Below, piece after piece: positions 7,709 through 14,956 of a DNA stretch of 33,449 nt; position 1 is the stretch's first letter; every line of letters starts with the position of its first letter. Under the pieces are notes generated by a model. The model did no database searches. It had not been told where the DNA came from and saw only the letters and a program-made list of their open reading frames with translations. This DNA comes from Acidimicrobiaceae bacterium. GTDB taxonomy: Bacteria > Actinomycetota > Acidimicrobiia > Acidimicrobiales > Bog-793. Position numbers and translations under genes: made by a program. The stretch covers positions 1-33,449 of the forward strand of contig JAODBO010000063.1 of the NCBI GenBank assembly GCA_025464005.1. Reading direction: 5' to 3'.

Positions 7709-8529
7709 CTGGCGAGGGGCCGACAAGAGCAGCCGGTCCTCGCCTCCGGATCGGGTACTGCCAAAAACACGCGTCCGCGCGATTTCGGCCTCTCGTACCC
7801 GCAGATCGGCACCGTGCCCGGCGTTTCTGCGCGTCAGAGCCGGTGGACTACAACCCGAGTGCCACACCCGCAACGGACGGCTCAATCAACCGTTACTACG
7901 ACCCAGGGACCGGGCAGTTCCTGTCGGTGGACCCATTGGTCGACCAGACCGGGTTGCCGTATGGGTACACGGGCGGGAATCCGGTGAACTACACGGATGC
8001 GAGCGGGACTTCGGCGGGATTTACTGGACCCGCCGTCACTGAGCGGATTTTGCTCTGCGAGAATTCTCCTCGACTCACGATCTGCCAAAGTGGAGTAACA
8101 ACAGGCGAACTCCTCGTCGCTCTAGGTTTGGTGGCTGGGGCAGTCGCGCTTGCCACCGGCGTGGGTGAGCTCGGCGTCGCCGCATACGCGGCGTTTGGAA
8201 GCGAAACGGTGCTCGGTATTGAGGCCGAAAGTGCGGCCGACATCCTGGCAACAGTCGCCAAAGCTTCTGGATCCGTTGCGACAGCGGCCGACTTCTACCC
8301 GTGTATTTCCGGCCATCAGGTCGTGTCTGGCGCATGTATCGGAGCCGTCGTCAATGGACTTGCTACGTCGCTGGCATTGCCCGGTCGTGTGACCGCTCAA
8401 GGCATATCGGCGCTCGTCGGCGTGCTGAGGAGCTCGGGGATCGCAGTCGGAGCCGGTGCCGAGGCGTTGGACTTTCTGGCGTCCACCGGTGCCTTTGATC
8501 GAAATGTCCCCATCACATGCCCGACCTGA
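7705..8529 (+). CDS. displaced Rhs core end plus C-terminal tip
   Basis: Rhs sequence begins abruptly near 7885 with NRYYDPGTGQFLSVDPLVD and GLPYGYTGGNPVN, nearly identical at the DNA level to 331-430, then switches to a different tip of ~180 residues. The frame is open upstream; an ATG at 7705 overlaps the vapC stop (ATGA) and would give 274 residues, but residues 1-60 of that product are Arg-rich and look non-coding. The tip is hydrophobic, contains DFYPCISGHQVVSGACIGA and ends in CPT. It lacks the Rhs shell needed for delivery, so it is probably a silent cassette that could replace the tip of a full Rhs gene by recombination at the shared core. The next gene starts inside its last codons. 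Confidence 0.6.
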   Translation: MTGEGPTRAAGPRLRIGYCQKHASARFRPLVPADRHRARRFCASEPVDYNPSATPATDGSINRYYDPGTGQFLSVDPLVDQTGLPYGYTGGNPVNYTDASGTSAGFTGPAVTERILLCENSPRLTICQSGVTTGELLVALGLVAGAVALATGVGELGVAAYAAFGSETVLGIEAESAADILATVAKASGSVATAADFYPCISGHQVVSGACIGAVVNGLATSLALPGRVTAQGISALVGVLRSSGIAVGAGAEALDFLASTGAFDRNVPITCPT

Positions 8530-8942
8530 CCCGCTACGAGAGGTTCAACCAGCGAAAAGCGCAAGTGATCGGCGAAGCAGCGGCAAATCTGTCGAGGAAG
8601 GCGCAGCGCTGGGGAAATCTGCTGTCCGTCTTCATGGTGCTCTCCGGGGTATTCGCCATCGTGTACAAGCTCGAGAATGATCCCATCTTCTTGATAATTG
8701 GCATCGTCTGTATTGCATTAATGGCTTGGAGCCTTGCGAACTTACTGTGGAATCGGCATCGGATGTATAAAGAGGCGAGCAATGTCGTAGGCACACATTT
8801 GTCTTGGTCCAATTTTCCGCCATTTACCGAAGAGCGATATGCGCAATGGCGCGCGCGGAAGGGACTCGCTCCGCTAACGACATCGCGAGGTAGCGAAGCA
8901 ACGCCGAACGAGGTTCAAGGCCAAGATGTGGATCAGGGTTGA
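8517..8942 (+). CDS. small two-helix membrane protein, putative immunity partner
   Basis: 141 residues. A basic N-terminal helix of ~33 residues is followed by two hydrophobic helices (about 35-52 and 57-79) and a soluble tail. The ATG is embedded in the final Cys-Pro-Thr codons of the upstream Rhs tip, with the same 13-base overlap as at 954. The DNA from about 8670 to 8830 is visibly AT-richer than the surroundings, suggesting recent acquisition. The role as immunity protein is inferred from position and the repeated arrangement. I recognise no family. Confidence 0.6.
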   Translation: MPDLTRYERFNQRKAQVIGEAAANLSRKAQRWGNLLSVFMVLSGVFAIVYKLENDPIFLIIGIVCIALMAWSLANLLWNRHRMYKEASNVVGTHLSWSNFPPFTEERYAQWRARKGLAPLTTSRGSEATPNEVQGQDVDQG

Positions 8943-9268
8943 GCGCCTCTGCGTCCGAGCGACGAGGTCGGGAGTCATCGGTCTCCAGCGCGCCGACAAG
9001 CGCCTCGACGACATCTGGTTGTCGACAAGCGGTAAGCCTTCCCGGAGAATTCTCCGCAGCCCCCAATATCTGCTCGGTGGCGTTGTCCACACAGCCAAGA
9101 ATGGTGAACGGGCTGATGTTGCATGTGAAATCCAATCCGCTCGAGCCCGTCCCGTTCACCGGACACCACCCGCGTGCCCATACGGCTGCCCGGTCTGATC
9201 CCCCAACCGGTCCACGCTCAGGAACTGCCCCGTCATCGGGTCGTAGTACCGGTTTACCGAGTCCACTT
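8824..9268 (-). pseudogene. Rhs core end and tip remnant on the opposite strand, frameshifted
   Basis: Reading the minus strand from about 9266 gives SVNRYYDPMTGQFLSVD, then DQTGQPYGHAGG, clear Rhs core. The frame then reaches a stop at the point equivalent to GGNPVN; adding one base lets it continue as NGTGSSGLDFTCNISPF with another Cys pair, to a stop at 8824. This is therefore an old tip cassette with a one-base deletion. Its 5' edge lies exactly over the last codons of the FAD reductase gene and its 3' part overlaps the end of the membrane-protein gene on the other strand. It should not make a functional protein. Confidence 0.65.
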
Positions 9269-10663
9269 CGTCCAGGCCTGTGCGCCGATCTGGATCGCCT
9301 CCCACGGGCTGCCGAGCGGCGGCGTGTAGGAAAGGTCGAGGTCGCTCACGGCATCGACCTTCATGTCGTGAAAGATGGCCGTCGCCGCGATGTCGATGCG
9401 CTTCGCGACTTCGGCACGCCGATGCCCGAAGAGCTGCACCCCGAGGAGGTGGCCGGTGCCGAGATCGCCGGTGAAGCGCATCCGGATGCGGTGACTGTCT
9501 GGGTAGTAGGCCTTGTGGTCGTCGGCCTCCGACTCGACGGTCACCGGGTCGAACCCTGCGGCCGCTGCCTCGTGGTCCCGCAGTCCGGTGCGCGAGGCGA
9601 CCTGGTCGAAGATCTTCACGACCTGGGTGCCGAGGCTGCCGGCGAACTGTCGATTGCCGCCGAGGGCGTTCTCTCCGGCGACCCGCCCCTGCTTGTGGGC
9701 GGTCGTACCGAGGGGAAGATAGCTCTCGCCGAGCAGCCGGTGATGGGTGACAACGCAGTCGCCGGCGGCAAGCACGTCCGGGAGGCTCGTGCGCATGAAG
9801 CGGTCGACGGCGATCGCGCCTTTCGGCCCGAGCGTGGCTCCGGCTGCTGACGCGAGAGCCGTGTCCGGGCGCGCGCCGACGACGACAAGCACCAAGTCCG
9901 CGAGGCGCGTGATCGCCTCGCCGTCGCGTCCCGTGGCCTCGATTCGGATGCGACCGGCCTCGCCGGAGTTGGCCGCGCTGACCGCGCTGACCGCGCTGAC
10001 CGCGCTGACGGTCGTACTGGTCAGGACCTCGACGCCGTGGGCACGAAGCTCGGCCCGGACAAGAGCTCCGAGCTCAGGATCGAGGGTGGGCAGCACTTCG
10101 GGGAGCTGCTCCATCTGGGTGACGGCCAGCCCGCGCGCGACGAGTGCCTCGGCCATCTCGAGCCCGATGTAGCCCGCGCCGACGATGACGGCGCTCTTCG
10201 GCGCGGTGTTCTCGAGCGTCTCCATGACGGCGAACGTGTCGCCCATCGAATGGAGCAGGTGCACGCCGTCGGCGGCGGCGAGCGCTGCGGGTCCGTCGAG
10301 GCCTTCGATCGGTGGCCGGAACGGGACGGCGCCGGTGCCGACGACGAGCTTGTCGTACGCGAGCAGCTCCTCGTTGCCGCCCGCGGAGGTGACGAGGAGC
10401 TTTCGCCCGGCGACGTCGATCCGGCGCGCCGTCGTGTCGATTCGTAGGTTCATACCTGTCGCCTCGAGATCGGCGATTGTCCGGTGGGCGAGATTGCGCC
10501 AGTGGGTCACCTCACCGGAGACGTAGTACGGGATGCCGCAGATCGAAAAGTTCGGGTAGGCGTCCGCGACGACGACAGTGACCTCGGCGGCCGGGTCGAG
10601 CTCACGGGCTCGCAGCGCGGCACTGATCCCCGCGTCGCTTCCTCCGATGGCGATCAAGTGCAT
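9254..10663 (-). CDS. FAD-dependent pyridine nucleotide-disulfide oxidoreductase, CoA-disulfide reductase-like
   Basis: 469 residues from the ATG of MHLIAIGGSDAGIS, with GGAG just upstream; the open frame extends further but is Arg/Ser/Pro-rich and not protein-like. Residues 1-15 hold the FAD-binding GGxxAG, Cys42 in NFSICGIPYYVSG is the single redox Cys of the CoA-disulfide reductase/NADH oxidase group, VIVGAGYIGLEMAEA is the NAD(P)H-binding motif, and LAAGDCV near 300 is the second FAD contact. It is the last gene of the arsI-aquaporin operon, 25 bases after the channel gene. Here it probably handles thiol redox stress or a metal-thiol conjugate. A 9-base tandem repeat inserts Ser-Ala-Val copies into one loop. 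Its 3' end abuts an Rhs remnant, so a few native C-terminal residues may have been lost. Confidence 0.85.
   Translation of the reverse strand: MHLIAIGGSDAGISAALRARELDPAAEVTVVVADAYPNFSICGIPYYVSGEVTHWRNLAHRTIADLEATGMNLRIDTTARRIDVAGRKLLVTSAGGNEELLAYDKLVVGTGAVPFRPPIEGLDGPAALAAADGVHLLHSMGDTFAVMETLENTAPKSAVIVGAGYIGLEMAEALVARGLAVTQMEQLPEVLPTLDPELGALVRAELRAHGVEVLTSTTVSAVSAVSAVSAANSGEAGRIRIEATGRDGEAITRLADLVLVVVGARPDTALASAAGATLGPKGAIAVDRFMRTSLPDVLAAGDCVVTHHRLLGESYLPLGTTAHKQGRVAGENALGGNRQFAGSLGTQVVKIFDQVASRTGLRDHEAAAAGFDPVTVESEADDHKAYYPDSHRIRMRFTGDLGTGHLLGVQLFGHRRAEVAKRIDIAATAIFHDMKVDAVSDLDLSYTPPLGSPWEAIQIGAQAWTKWTR
9973..10008. repeat. four tandem 9-bp repeats inside the reductase gene
   Basis: CCGCGCTGA is repeated four times head to tail. 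On the coding strand it encodes Ser-Ala-Val repeats in a loop of the reductase. Because the unit is three codons, gain or loss of copies keeps the frame. Confidence 0.9.
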
Positions 10664-10688
10664 CTGGGCTCCGGCTCCTCGCGATAGG

Positions 10689-11522
10689 TCACAGCGCTGA
10701 CCGCCGGGCGGAAGTGCCGTCAGTCGCGTGGGATGCGCCGTCGCTCGCCACGTCACGGCGAAGGTGCTCCGAGCTCGGCTCAGGGCCCTCGACGCGTGCC
10801 GTCTCGGCCTCCCCGGGCAGACGGGGGACGACGATCTCTCGGGCCTCCGCGGCGGTGACGCCTGGATAGAGCACCTTGATGACACCGACCGCCACGATGC
10901 CGCCCGCGATCTGCGCGCCGATGAAGGCCGGTGCCGAGGAGGGAGCGATGCCCGCGAACGAGGACGAGAACATCCGACCGACGGTGATCGCGGGGTTCGC
11001 GAAGCTTGTCGAGGACGTGAAGAAGTAGGCGGCTCCGATATAGGCACCGACCGCGGCAGGTGCCGCATGACCTCGGCCCGTTCGGGCGAGAGCAAAGATC
11101 ACCAGGACCAGCCCGAGGGTGGCGATGACCTCGGACAGGAAGTGGGCGGGCGATGCGCGGTGCTTGGTCGACAGGCTCACTGCCGCTCGAGAGAACATCA
11201 CGTTCGCCGCCACGGCGCCGACAATGCACCCTGCCACTTGAGCGGGTAGGTAGGCGACGGCGACTCGCCACCGCACCCCGCCGAAGGAGGCGTCCACGAA
11301 GGAGACCACCGGGTTGAAGTGCGCCCCCGACACCGGCCCGAACATCAAGATGATCGCGTACAGCCCCACCGCGGTCGCAGCTGCGTTCTCGAGGAGCTCG
11401 AGACCGACGTCACCTGGCGAGAGTCGCTGGGCGGCGATGCCAGAGCCGATGACGATGGCCGCTAGGAAGGCGCTGCCGAGAAACTCGGCGAGGAGGCGAC
11501 GCCACAGCGCCGACCCGTGCAC
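10689..11522 (-). CDS. aqpS: MIP-family aquaglyceroporin, probable arsenite channel (AqpS-like)
   Basis: About 277 residues from a GTG with AAGGGG upstream; a TTG two codons earlier is too close to that site. Six hydrophobic helices and two half-helix loops are visible. The first loop has GAHFNPVVSF (NPV instead of NPA) and the second FANPAITVGR, with the Arg that follows NPA in this family. Such channels pass glycerol-size neutral solutes, including As(OH)3. In ars operons without a pump, as in Sinorhizobium AqpS, they let arsenite leave the cell down its gradient. It lies 27 bases after arsI and 25 before the reductase. The arsenite substrate is inferred from context. Confidence 0.8.
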   Translation of the reverse strand: MHGSALWRRLLAEFLGSAFLAAIVIGSGIAAQRLSPGDVGLELLENAAATAVGLYAIILMFGPVSGAHFNPVVSFVDASFGGVRWRVAVAYLPAQVAGCIVGAVAANVMFSRAAVSLSTKHRASPAHFLSEVIATLGLVLVIFALARTGRGHAAPAAVGAYIGAAYFFTSSTSFANPAITVGRMFSSSFAGIAPSSAPAFIGAQIAGGIVAVGVIKVLYPGVTAAEAREIVVPRLPGEAETARVEGPEPSSEHLRRDVASDGASHATDGTSARRSAL

Positions 11523-11549
11523 GGTCAAGCCCCTTGTGCCGTCGAGCGA

Positions 11550-12041
11550 TCAGCAGCAGCCAGCGGGAGCGGGGGTCGCGGCGGCCACGGTAGAGGATTC
11601 GGCGACCGCAGCACTGCTCGTCGAGCAGCACATGCCGTCCCCGCTCAGTCCGCTCACCTCAGGTGCGTCGGCGAGGACGGTGTAGACCTCCCATGGCGCA
11701 CCATCGGGGTCGTGGACCCACACCTTGTCCTGGAGCGCGTAGCAACACGTGGTCTGCTCCTCGAGCTCGGTGGCGAGGCCCTCGTCCGAGAGCCGGCTCG
11801 TCGCGGCCAGCACCTGCTCGGGGCTCTCGACCTCGACGCCGAGGTGGTTGAGCGCGCCGGCGACGCCACTCTCTCTCGCGACCTCGGACTCGATGAGCAC
11901 GAGCTTCAACGGAGGCTCGACGATGGCGAAATTGGCGTAGCCCGGCCGACGCTTGGCAGGCTCGGCGCCGAAGAGCTTCGAGTAGAAGTCGATCGCTCCC
12001 TCGAGGTCGGAGACGTTGAGGGCGAGCTGCACACGGGACAC
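11550..12041 (-). CDS. arsI: ArsI/CadI-family vicinal-oxygen-chelate protein (C-As lyase or cadmium-induced protein)
   Basis: 163 residues from a GTG preceded by TCGGAGGTCACC; upstream TTG/ATG codons lack such a site. The protein closely follows the pattern of mycobacterial CadI and actinobacterial ArsI: RVQLALNVSDLEGAIDFYSK, KRRPGYANFAI, PLKLVL, LNHLGVEVES and TTCCYALQDKVWV. Candidate metal ligands are Gln5, His66 and Glu118, and Cys99-Cys100 is the substrate-thiol pair typical of ArsI. Two further Cys pairs lie in the C-terminal tail (MCC and the final CC). ArsI uses Fe(II) and O2 to cleave the C-As bond of trivalent organoarsenicals; CadI responds to cadmium. Sequence alone does not settle which. 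It is the first gene of the operon, divergent from arsR. Confidence 0.88.
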   Translation of the reverse strand: MSRVQLALNVSDLEGAIDFYSKLFGAEPAKRRPGYANFAIVEPPLKLVLIESEVARESGVAGALNHLGVEVESPEQVLAATSRLSDEGLATELEEQTTCCYALQDKVWVHDPDGAPWEVYTVLADAPEVSGLSGDGMCCSTSSAAVAESSTVAAATPAPAGCC

Positions 12042-12065
12042 GGTGACCTCCGATAACATCAATGA

Positions 12066-12101
12066 CTGTCGATGCGTCGATCATGATCGATGCATCGACA
12101 G
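12066..12101. promoter_or_regulatory. 36-bp palindromic operator between arsI and arsR, with overlapping arsI promoter
   Basis: The left half is CTGTCGATGCGTCGATCA and the right half is its reverse complement with one mismatch, meeting at a central TGATCATGATCA-like core. A minus-strand TTGACA (12103-12108) with a 17-base spacer to CATGAT (12080-12085) makes a good sigma-70-type promoter for the arsI operon, whose core lies inside the palindrome. ArsR binding here would block that promoter and, being adjacent to the arsR ribosome binding site, arsR itself. Metal-thiol binding would release it. Confidence 0.75.
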
Positions 12102-12122
12102 ATGTCAATAGGAGATGGATTC

Positions 12123-12470
12123 GTGGCGAAGAGAACGGCGGTGGCGACTGTGGACAGCGAGAGCTGCTGCCCCTCGGTGCTCGCCTCCCCCCTCGACGGC
12201 CCGGATGCAGCCGAGCTCGCCCGGGGTTTCACGGCGCTCGCCGACCCCGTCCGGCTCCGGGTGCTGAGCATGCTCGCCGCTGCGCCGGCCGGTGAGGTCT
12301 GCGTGTGCGACTTCGTAGAACCGCTCGGCAAGAGCCAGCCGACGATCTCTCACCACCTCAAGATCCTCGGGGAAGCTGGACTCGTCCATGGAGAACGGCG
12401 GGGCAAGTGGGTGTGGTATTCGCTCGATCGGAAGCGGCTGGCGAGCCTGCGGGGGGCGCTCGACGCCTGA
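12123..12470 (+). CDS. arsR: ArsR/SmtB-family metalloregulator
   Basis: 115 residues from a GTG placed 8 bases after GGAG. The winged helix-turn-helix spans about 33-105: LADPVRLRVLSMLAAAP, then GKSQPTISHHLKILGEAGLV as the recognition part and RRGKWVWYSL as the wing. Cysteines occur as Cys15-Cys16 near the N-terminus and Cys60/Cys62 in VCVCDF. In Corynebacterium ArsR, an N-terminal Cys15-Cys16 pair plus a Cys from the other subunit binds As(III), and the layout here is very similar. It is divergent from arsI, with a 36-bp palindrome between. It should repress both directions until As(III), Sb(III) or perhaps Cd(II) binds. Confidence 0.93.
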   Translation: MAKRTAVATVDSESCCPSVLASPLDGPDAAELARGFTALADPVRLRVLSMLAAAPAGEVCVCDFVEPLGKSQPTISHHLKILGEAGLVHGERRGKWVWYSLDRKRLASLRGALDA

Positions 12471-12542
12471 GCGAGGCCCTCCGGCGCGCCGGGTCCTGCT
12501 AGTGACGCTCAGCCGACGTTGCGATGTCTCGCACGCCAAGTG

Positions 12543-12570
12543 GCGAACTAATCGGCCAACGTCAGTTCGC
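12543..12570. terminator. weak inverted repeat between convergent genes
   Basis: GCGAACT (12543-12549) and AGTTCGC (12564-12570) can pair around a 14-base loop. They lie between arsR and the convergent methyltransferase and overlap the latter's stop codon. The stem is short and the loop long, so termination is only a suggestion. Confidence 0.3.
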
Positions 12571-13211
12571 TTGTGCCAGTACCGTCAACCAATTCCGATT
12601 GCCAGGGACCTGATCCTCCATGCGGATCTTGAAGCCCGTCGCCTCCAGTTGCACTCTGAGCCGATCCTGGCGTCGATACACGAACCAGCGTCGCTCGTCA
12701 GGAGCGTAAGGAACCACTTCAAACCGCGACGATTCACCCAGGGCCGTGACCAGCGCGAGGCTTCCTGCGTGCCGCAAGGCCCGCCTGAACTCATGGAGCA
12801 CCCGGACAGTGTCCTGTTCAGGGATATGCAGTAGGGCTGCAACACACCAGATCCCGTCGAGCCGACCGCTGCCCACTGGAAGTGCCCGCAGATCCGCTTG
12901 CGCAAGCCGTCCAACAAGCCCATTATCAGCAGCCGAGAGCATTCCCGCGGAGAGGTCCATCCCGACGACTCGGTATCCCTCCACGCTGAACCGAGCACCG
13001 TCGAGCCCCGGCCCACATCCCAAGTCCGCCACGAGCGCTGAGTCGGGAAGGCTTGCGAGGAAGGCGTCCTCTTGCCGAGCAACGAGTGCTCGTTCCCGGT
13101 CCGCTGACGGATCTGGTTCTCTACGTAACGCTTGGCAAGGCGGTCGTACGTGGAACGGTTCGTCGCGGTGTAGTCGTCGGTTTCCTCTGGCTCGCTATCG
13201 CTCAATGTCAC
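12562..13211 (-). pseudogene. class I SAM-dependent methyltransferase, frameshifted
   Basis: The N-terminal part (GTG start, TATNRSTYDRLAKRYVENQ) reads in one frame to about 13055, where the frame must change to reach the SAM-binding motif VADLGCGPG. The rest (VVGMDLSAGML, LHEFRRALRHAGSLALVT, GESSRFEVVPYAPDERRWFV) continues to a stop at 12562. One extra G in the CTCGGCAAGAGG stretch would join the halves as ...LLGQEDAFLASLPDSALV... and give a normal enzyme of about 216 residues. The substrate is unknown; a role in arsenic methylation is not supported, since no ArsM-type Cys motif is visible. Decay and a one-base assembly error are both possible. Confidence 0.75.
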
Positions 13212-13326
13212 TGGCACATGATGGTGGGCAGCGGCACTACTTGCGAACCTGGCAATCATTGGCTGACGCGGCACTAACTCGTCGCACGTCACCTCGGCTC
13301 TCGGTCCGGGCGCTTCACCTGGGACC

Positions 13327-14547
13327 TCAGCCCGTGTACTTCAGCGGGGCAGATCCACCGTCCAGCGCGGCGAGCATCGCAGTCTCGCCGAGCTCCTGAC
13401 CGAGCGACCAGGCGCCGACGCCCGCCAGATGGAGCTCCGAGGCCACGGCGGTCTTCAGGGCCACCGACACCGGGTCGTCGTACCAGGTCTCGTGCCAGTG
13501 CCCGGCGCGCTCGAAGGAGTAGTACGGCGTCAGTGACACCGGGTCCCAGCGGCCTCGATGGGCCGCCTGGACGATGCTGGCATAGGTCACGGCGTACGGG
13601 GTCGTCGTCGCACGCGCGTGCGGAGCGCCGGAGACGGTCGGGAAGTCGTAGCCGTAGAAGGGGATGCCGAGGACGAGCTTCGTGGCCGGGACGAGCCGAA
13701 CGTACGCGTCAAGTGCCGCTATGTCGCTCAGCGCGCCCGGCGGTCCCGCGAGCGGGGCGTTCGGCGAGGCGTCCGCGAGGCTCACCATGTCGTAGCCCAT
13801 GACGAACAGCTGGTCGACGTGACGAGCGATCCCCGCGACGTCGAAGAAGCCCCGCGGGTCTAAGGCGGAGGTCGCGTAGGTGTTGACCACGAGCATGCCC
13901 ACCGGGTCGGCGACCTTCAGCCGGACGCTCAGGTCCGCGACGAAGGCGTCGAAGGCCGATCTCTCTCGGCCGGCGTGCCCCTCGATGTCGAGGTCGAAGC
14001 CGTCCAGCGAATCTGCGGCCGAGAGCGCGACGAGGTCGGTCGCGAGCCGCGTCGCGGACGAGGCCGGCGAGCGGAGGAGACGGGCCACGATCGCCGGCGC
14101 GCTCGCGGAGAGCGACACGAGCACCTTGTCGCCGGCGCCGTGGGCGGATGCGACGAACGAGGCGAAGCTCGGTGCGAGCTGGTCTTGCCACGCCGAGCCC
14201 GACCGCACGAGCGAGCCCGCGGCCGAGACCTCGATGCCGTAGTAGGACACGATGCTCGTGTCGGCGAGATCCGCTGGAGAGAGCTGAGTGTCGACGCTGC
14301 CGGGAACGAAGCCCATCACCTCGTGGCGCCCGAGCGGGGCTCGGAACAGCTGCGCAGGGGTGGCGGGTGCCGGCGCGCCGAGATTGGACGGGAGTGCCGC
14401 TGCCAGCTCGGACTCCGCTCCTGCGACCAGGCGCTGCTGAGCGGAGGGAGCCAGACCGGCCGCGGTCACGGCCGGCAAGGCCACGAGCGTGCCGGCGAGC
14501 AACGCGCCTAGAGCCACGCCCGAGATGACTCGGGACGACCTACGCAC
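13327..14547 (-). CDS. secreted GH18-like glycoside hydrolase domain protein
   Basis: 406 residues from a GTG 13 bases after the upstream gene's stop. Residues 1-30 are a signal peptide (RRSS, hydrophobic core, then AVTAAG). The remainder fits a GH18 TIM barrel of the chitinase/YaaH type: KVLVSLS, the signature DGFDLDIE at 182-189 with Glu189 as the catalytic acid, VMGYDM for the substrate-binding strand, and LVLGIPFYGYD and GAWSLGQ near the end. These enzymes cleave chitin or peptidoglycan-type GlcNAc polymers. No binding domain is attached. It is the last gene of the minus-strand unit that begins with the Nramp-like gene, though co-transcription over that distance is an inference. Confidence 0.8.
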   Translation of the reverse strand: MRRSSRVISGVALGALLAGTLVALPAVTAAGLAPSAQQRLVAGAESELAAALPSNLGAPAPATPAQLFRAPLGRHEVMGFVPGSVDTQLSPADLADTSIVSYYGIEVSAAGSLVRSGSAWQDQLAPSFASFVASAHGAGDKVLVSLSASAPAIVARLLRSPASSATRLATDLVALSAADSLDGFDLDIEGHAGRERSAFDAFVADLSVRLKVADPVGMLVVNTYATSALDPRGFFDVAGIARHVDQLFVMGYDMVSLADASPNAPLAGPPGALSDIAALDAYVRLVPATKLVLGIPFYGYDFPTVSGAPHARATTTPYAVTYASIVQAAHRGRWDPVSLTPYYSFERAGHWHETWYDDPVSVALKTAVASELHLAGVGAWSLGQELGETAMLAALDGGSAPLKYTG

Positions 14548-14560
14548 GCCGAGCCGACGG

Positions 14561-14854
14561 TCAGACGTCGGTGAGGTCGTAGTGACGCTTGACCCCCGGC
14601 GAGGCGAGCATGGCTCGCAGCCCGTCCTGCTCGACACGGCCGGCGCGCCATTGCGAGTAGGCGTCCGAGTGCGCGCGGCTCACCCAGTGCTCTTCGACGA
14701 GGAACCGGGTCGGGTCGTCCTCGTCCTGCCAGACGGTCAGACCCTCGCAGCCGTCGAAGGCCCGCGTGTCGACCAGGATCTCTCGCAACTTCTCCCTCAC
14801 GGCCTCGACGCCGTCGGCCGGCGCTTCGACGCTCAGCACCACGAGAATGCTCAT
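14561..14854 (-). CDS. antibiotic biosynthesis monooxygenase (ABM)-fold protein
   Basis: 97 residues from an ATG preceded by GGGGG. The pattern MSILVVLSVEAPADGVEAVREKL, then GCEGLTVWQDEDDPTRFLVEEHWVSRAHSDAY, is the dimeric ferredoxin-like ABM domain: strand, helix, the L.V..D..dP..F.v.E.W strands, then a helix. Members include quinol and heme monooxygenases and many uncharacterised proteins, so the substrate cannot be assigned. Longer upstream starts are Arg-rich and unlikely. It lies between the toroid protein and the GH18 gene in the same direction. Confidence 0.78.
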   Translation of the reverse strand: MSILVVLSVEAPADGVEAVREKLREILVDTRAFDGCEGLTVWQDEDDPTRFLVEEHWVSRAHSDAYSQWRAGRVEQDGLRAMLASPGVKRHYDLTDV

Positions 14855-14956
14855 GTCTGCCCCCATCGGTCGCGCGCCACCGATCGGAGCGCGATGCGGA
14901 TGGTACCGTGCCGCGCGTCGACGCACCTCCCACCGAGGCGGACCCGGCGCCCTCAA

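Larger units (their letters stand above)
1964..7884. mobile_element. putative integrative element inserted among Rhs tip cassettes
   Basis: Between the orphan Rhs tip/immunity pair on the left and an Rhs core fragment on the right lie a repeat-rich stretch, an XRE repressor, a primase-ATPase, a tyrosine recombinase and a VapBC pair. This is the gene set of a small replicating integrative element with an addiction module. The boundaries are approximate: I found no clean direct repeats at the ends, and vapBC may belong to the neighbourhood rather than to the element. The right limit is placed where the Rhs sequence resumes. Confidence 0.45.

Noticed and set aside
7294..8529. A single 411-residue frame fusing a PIN toxin to an Rhs tip
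   Set aside because: The PIN half is cut in mid-domain and its missing C-terminal half is present in the next frame (7499-7708). The Arg-rich stretch in between looks non-coding, so the fusion is a by-product of a one-base shift.
12562..13211. ArsM-type arsenite methyltransferase, because it neighbours arsR
   Set aside because: The visible sequence is a generic SAM fold without the conserved Cys residues of ArsM, and it is convergent with arsR rather than in its operon.
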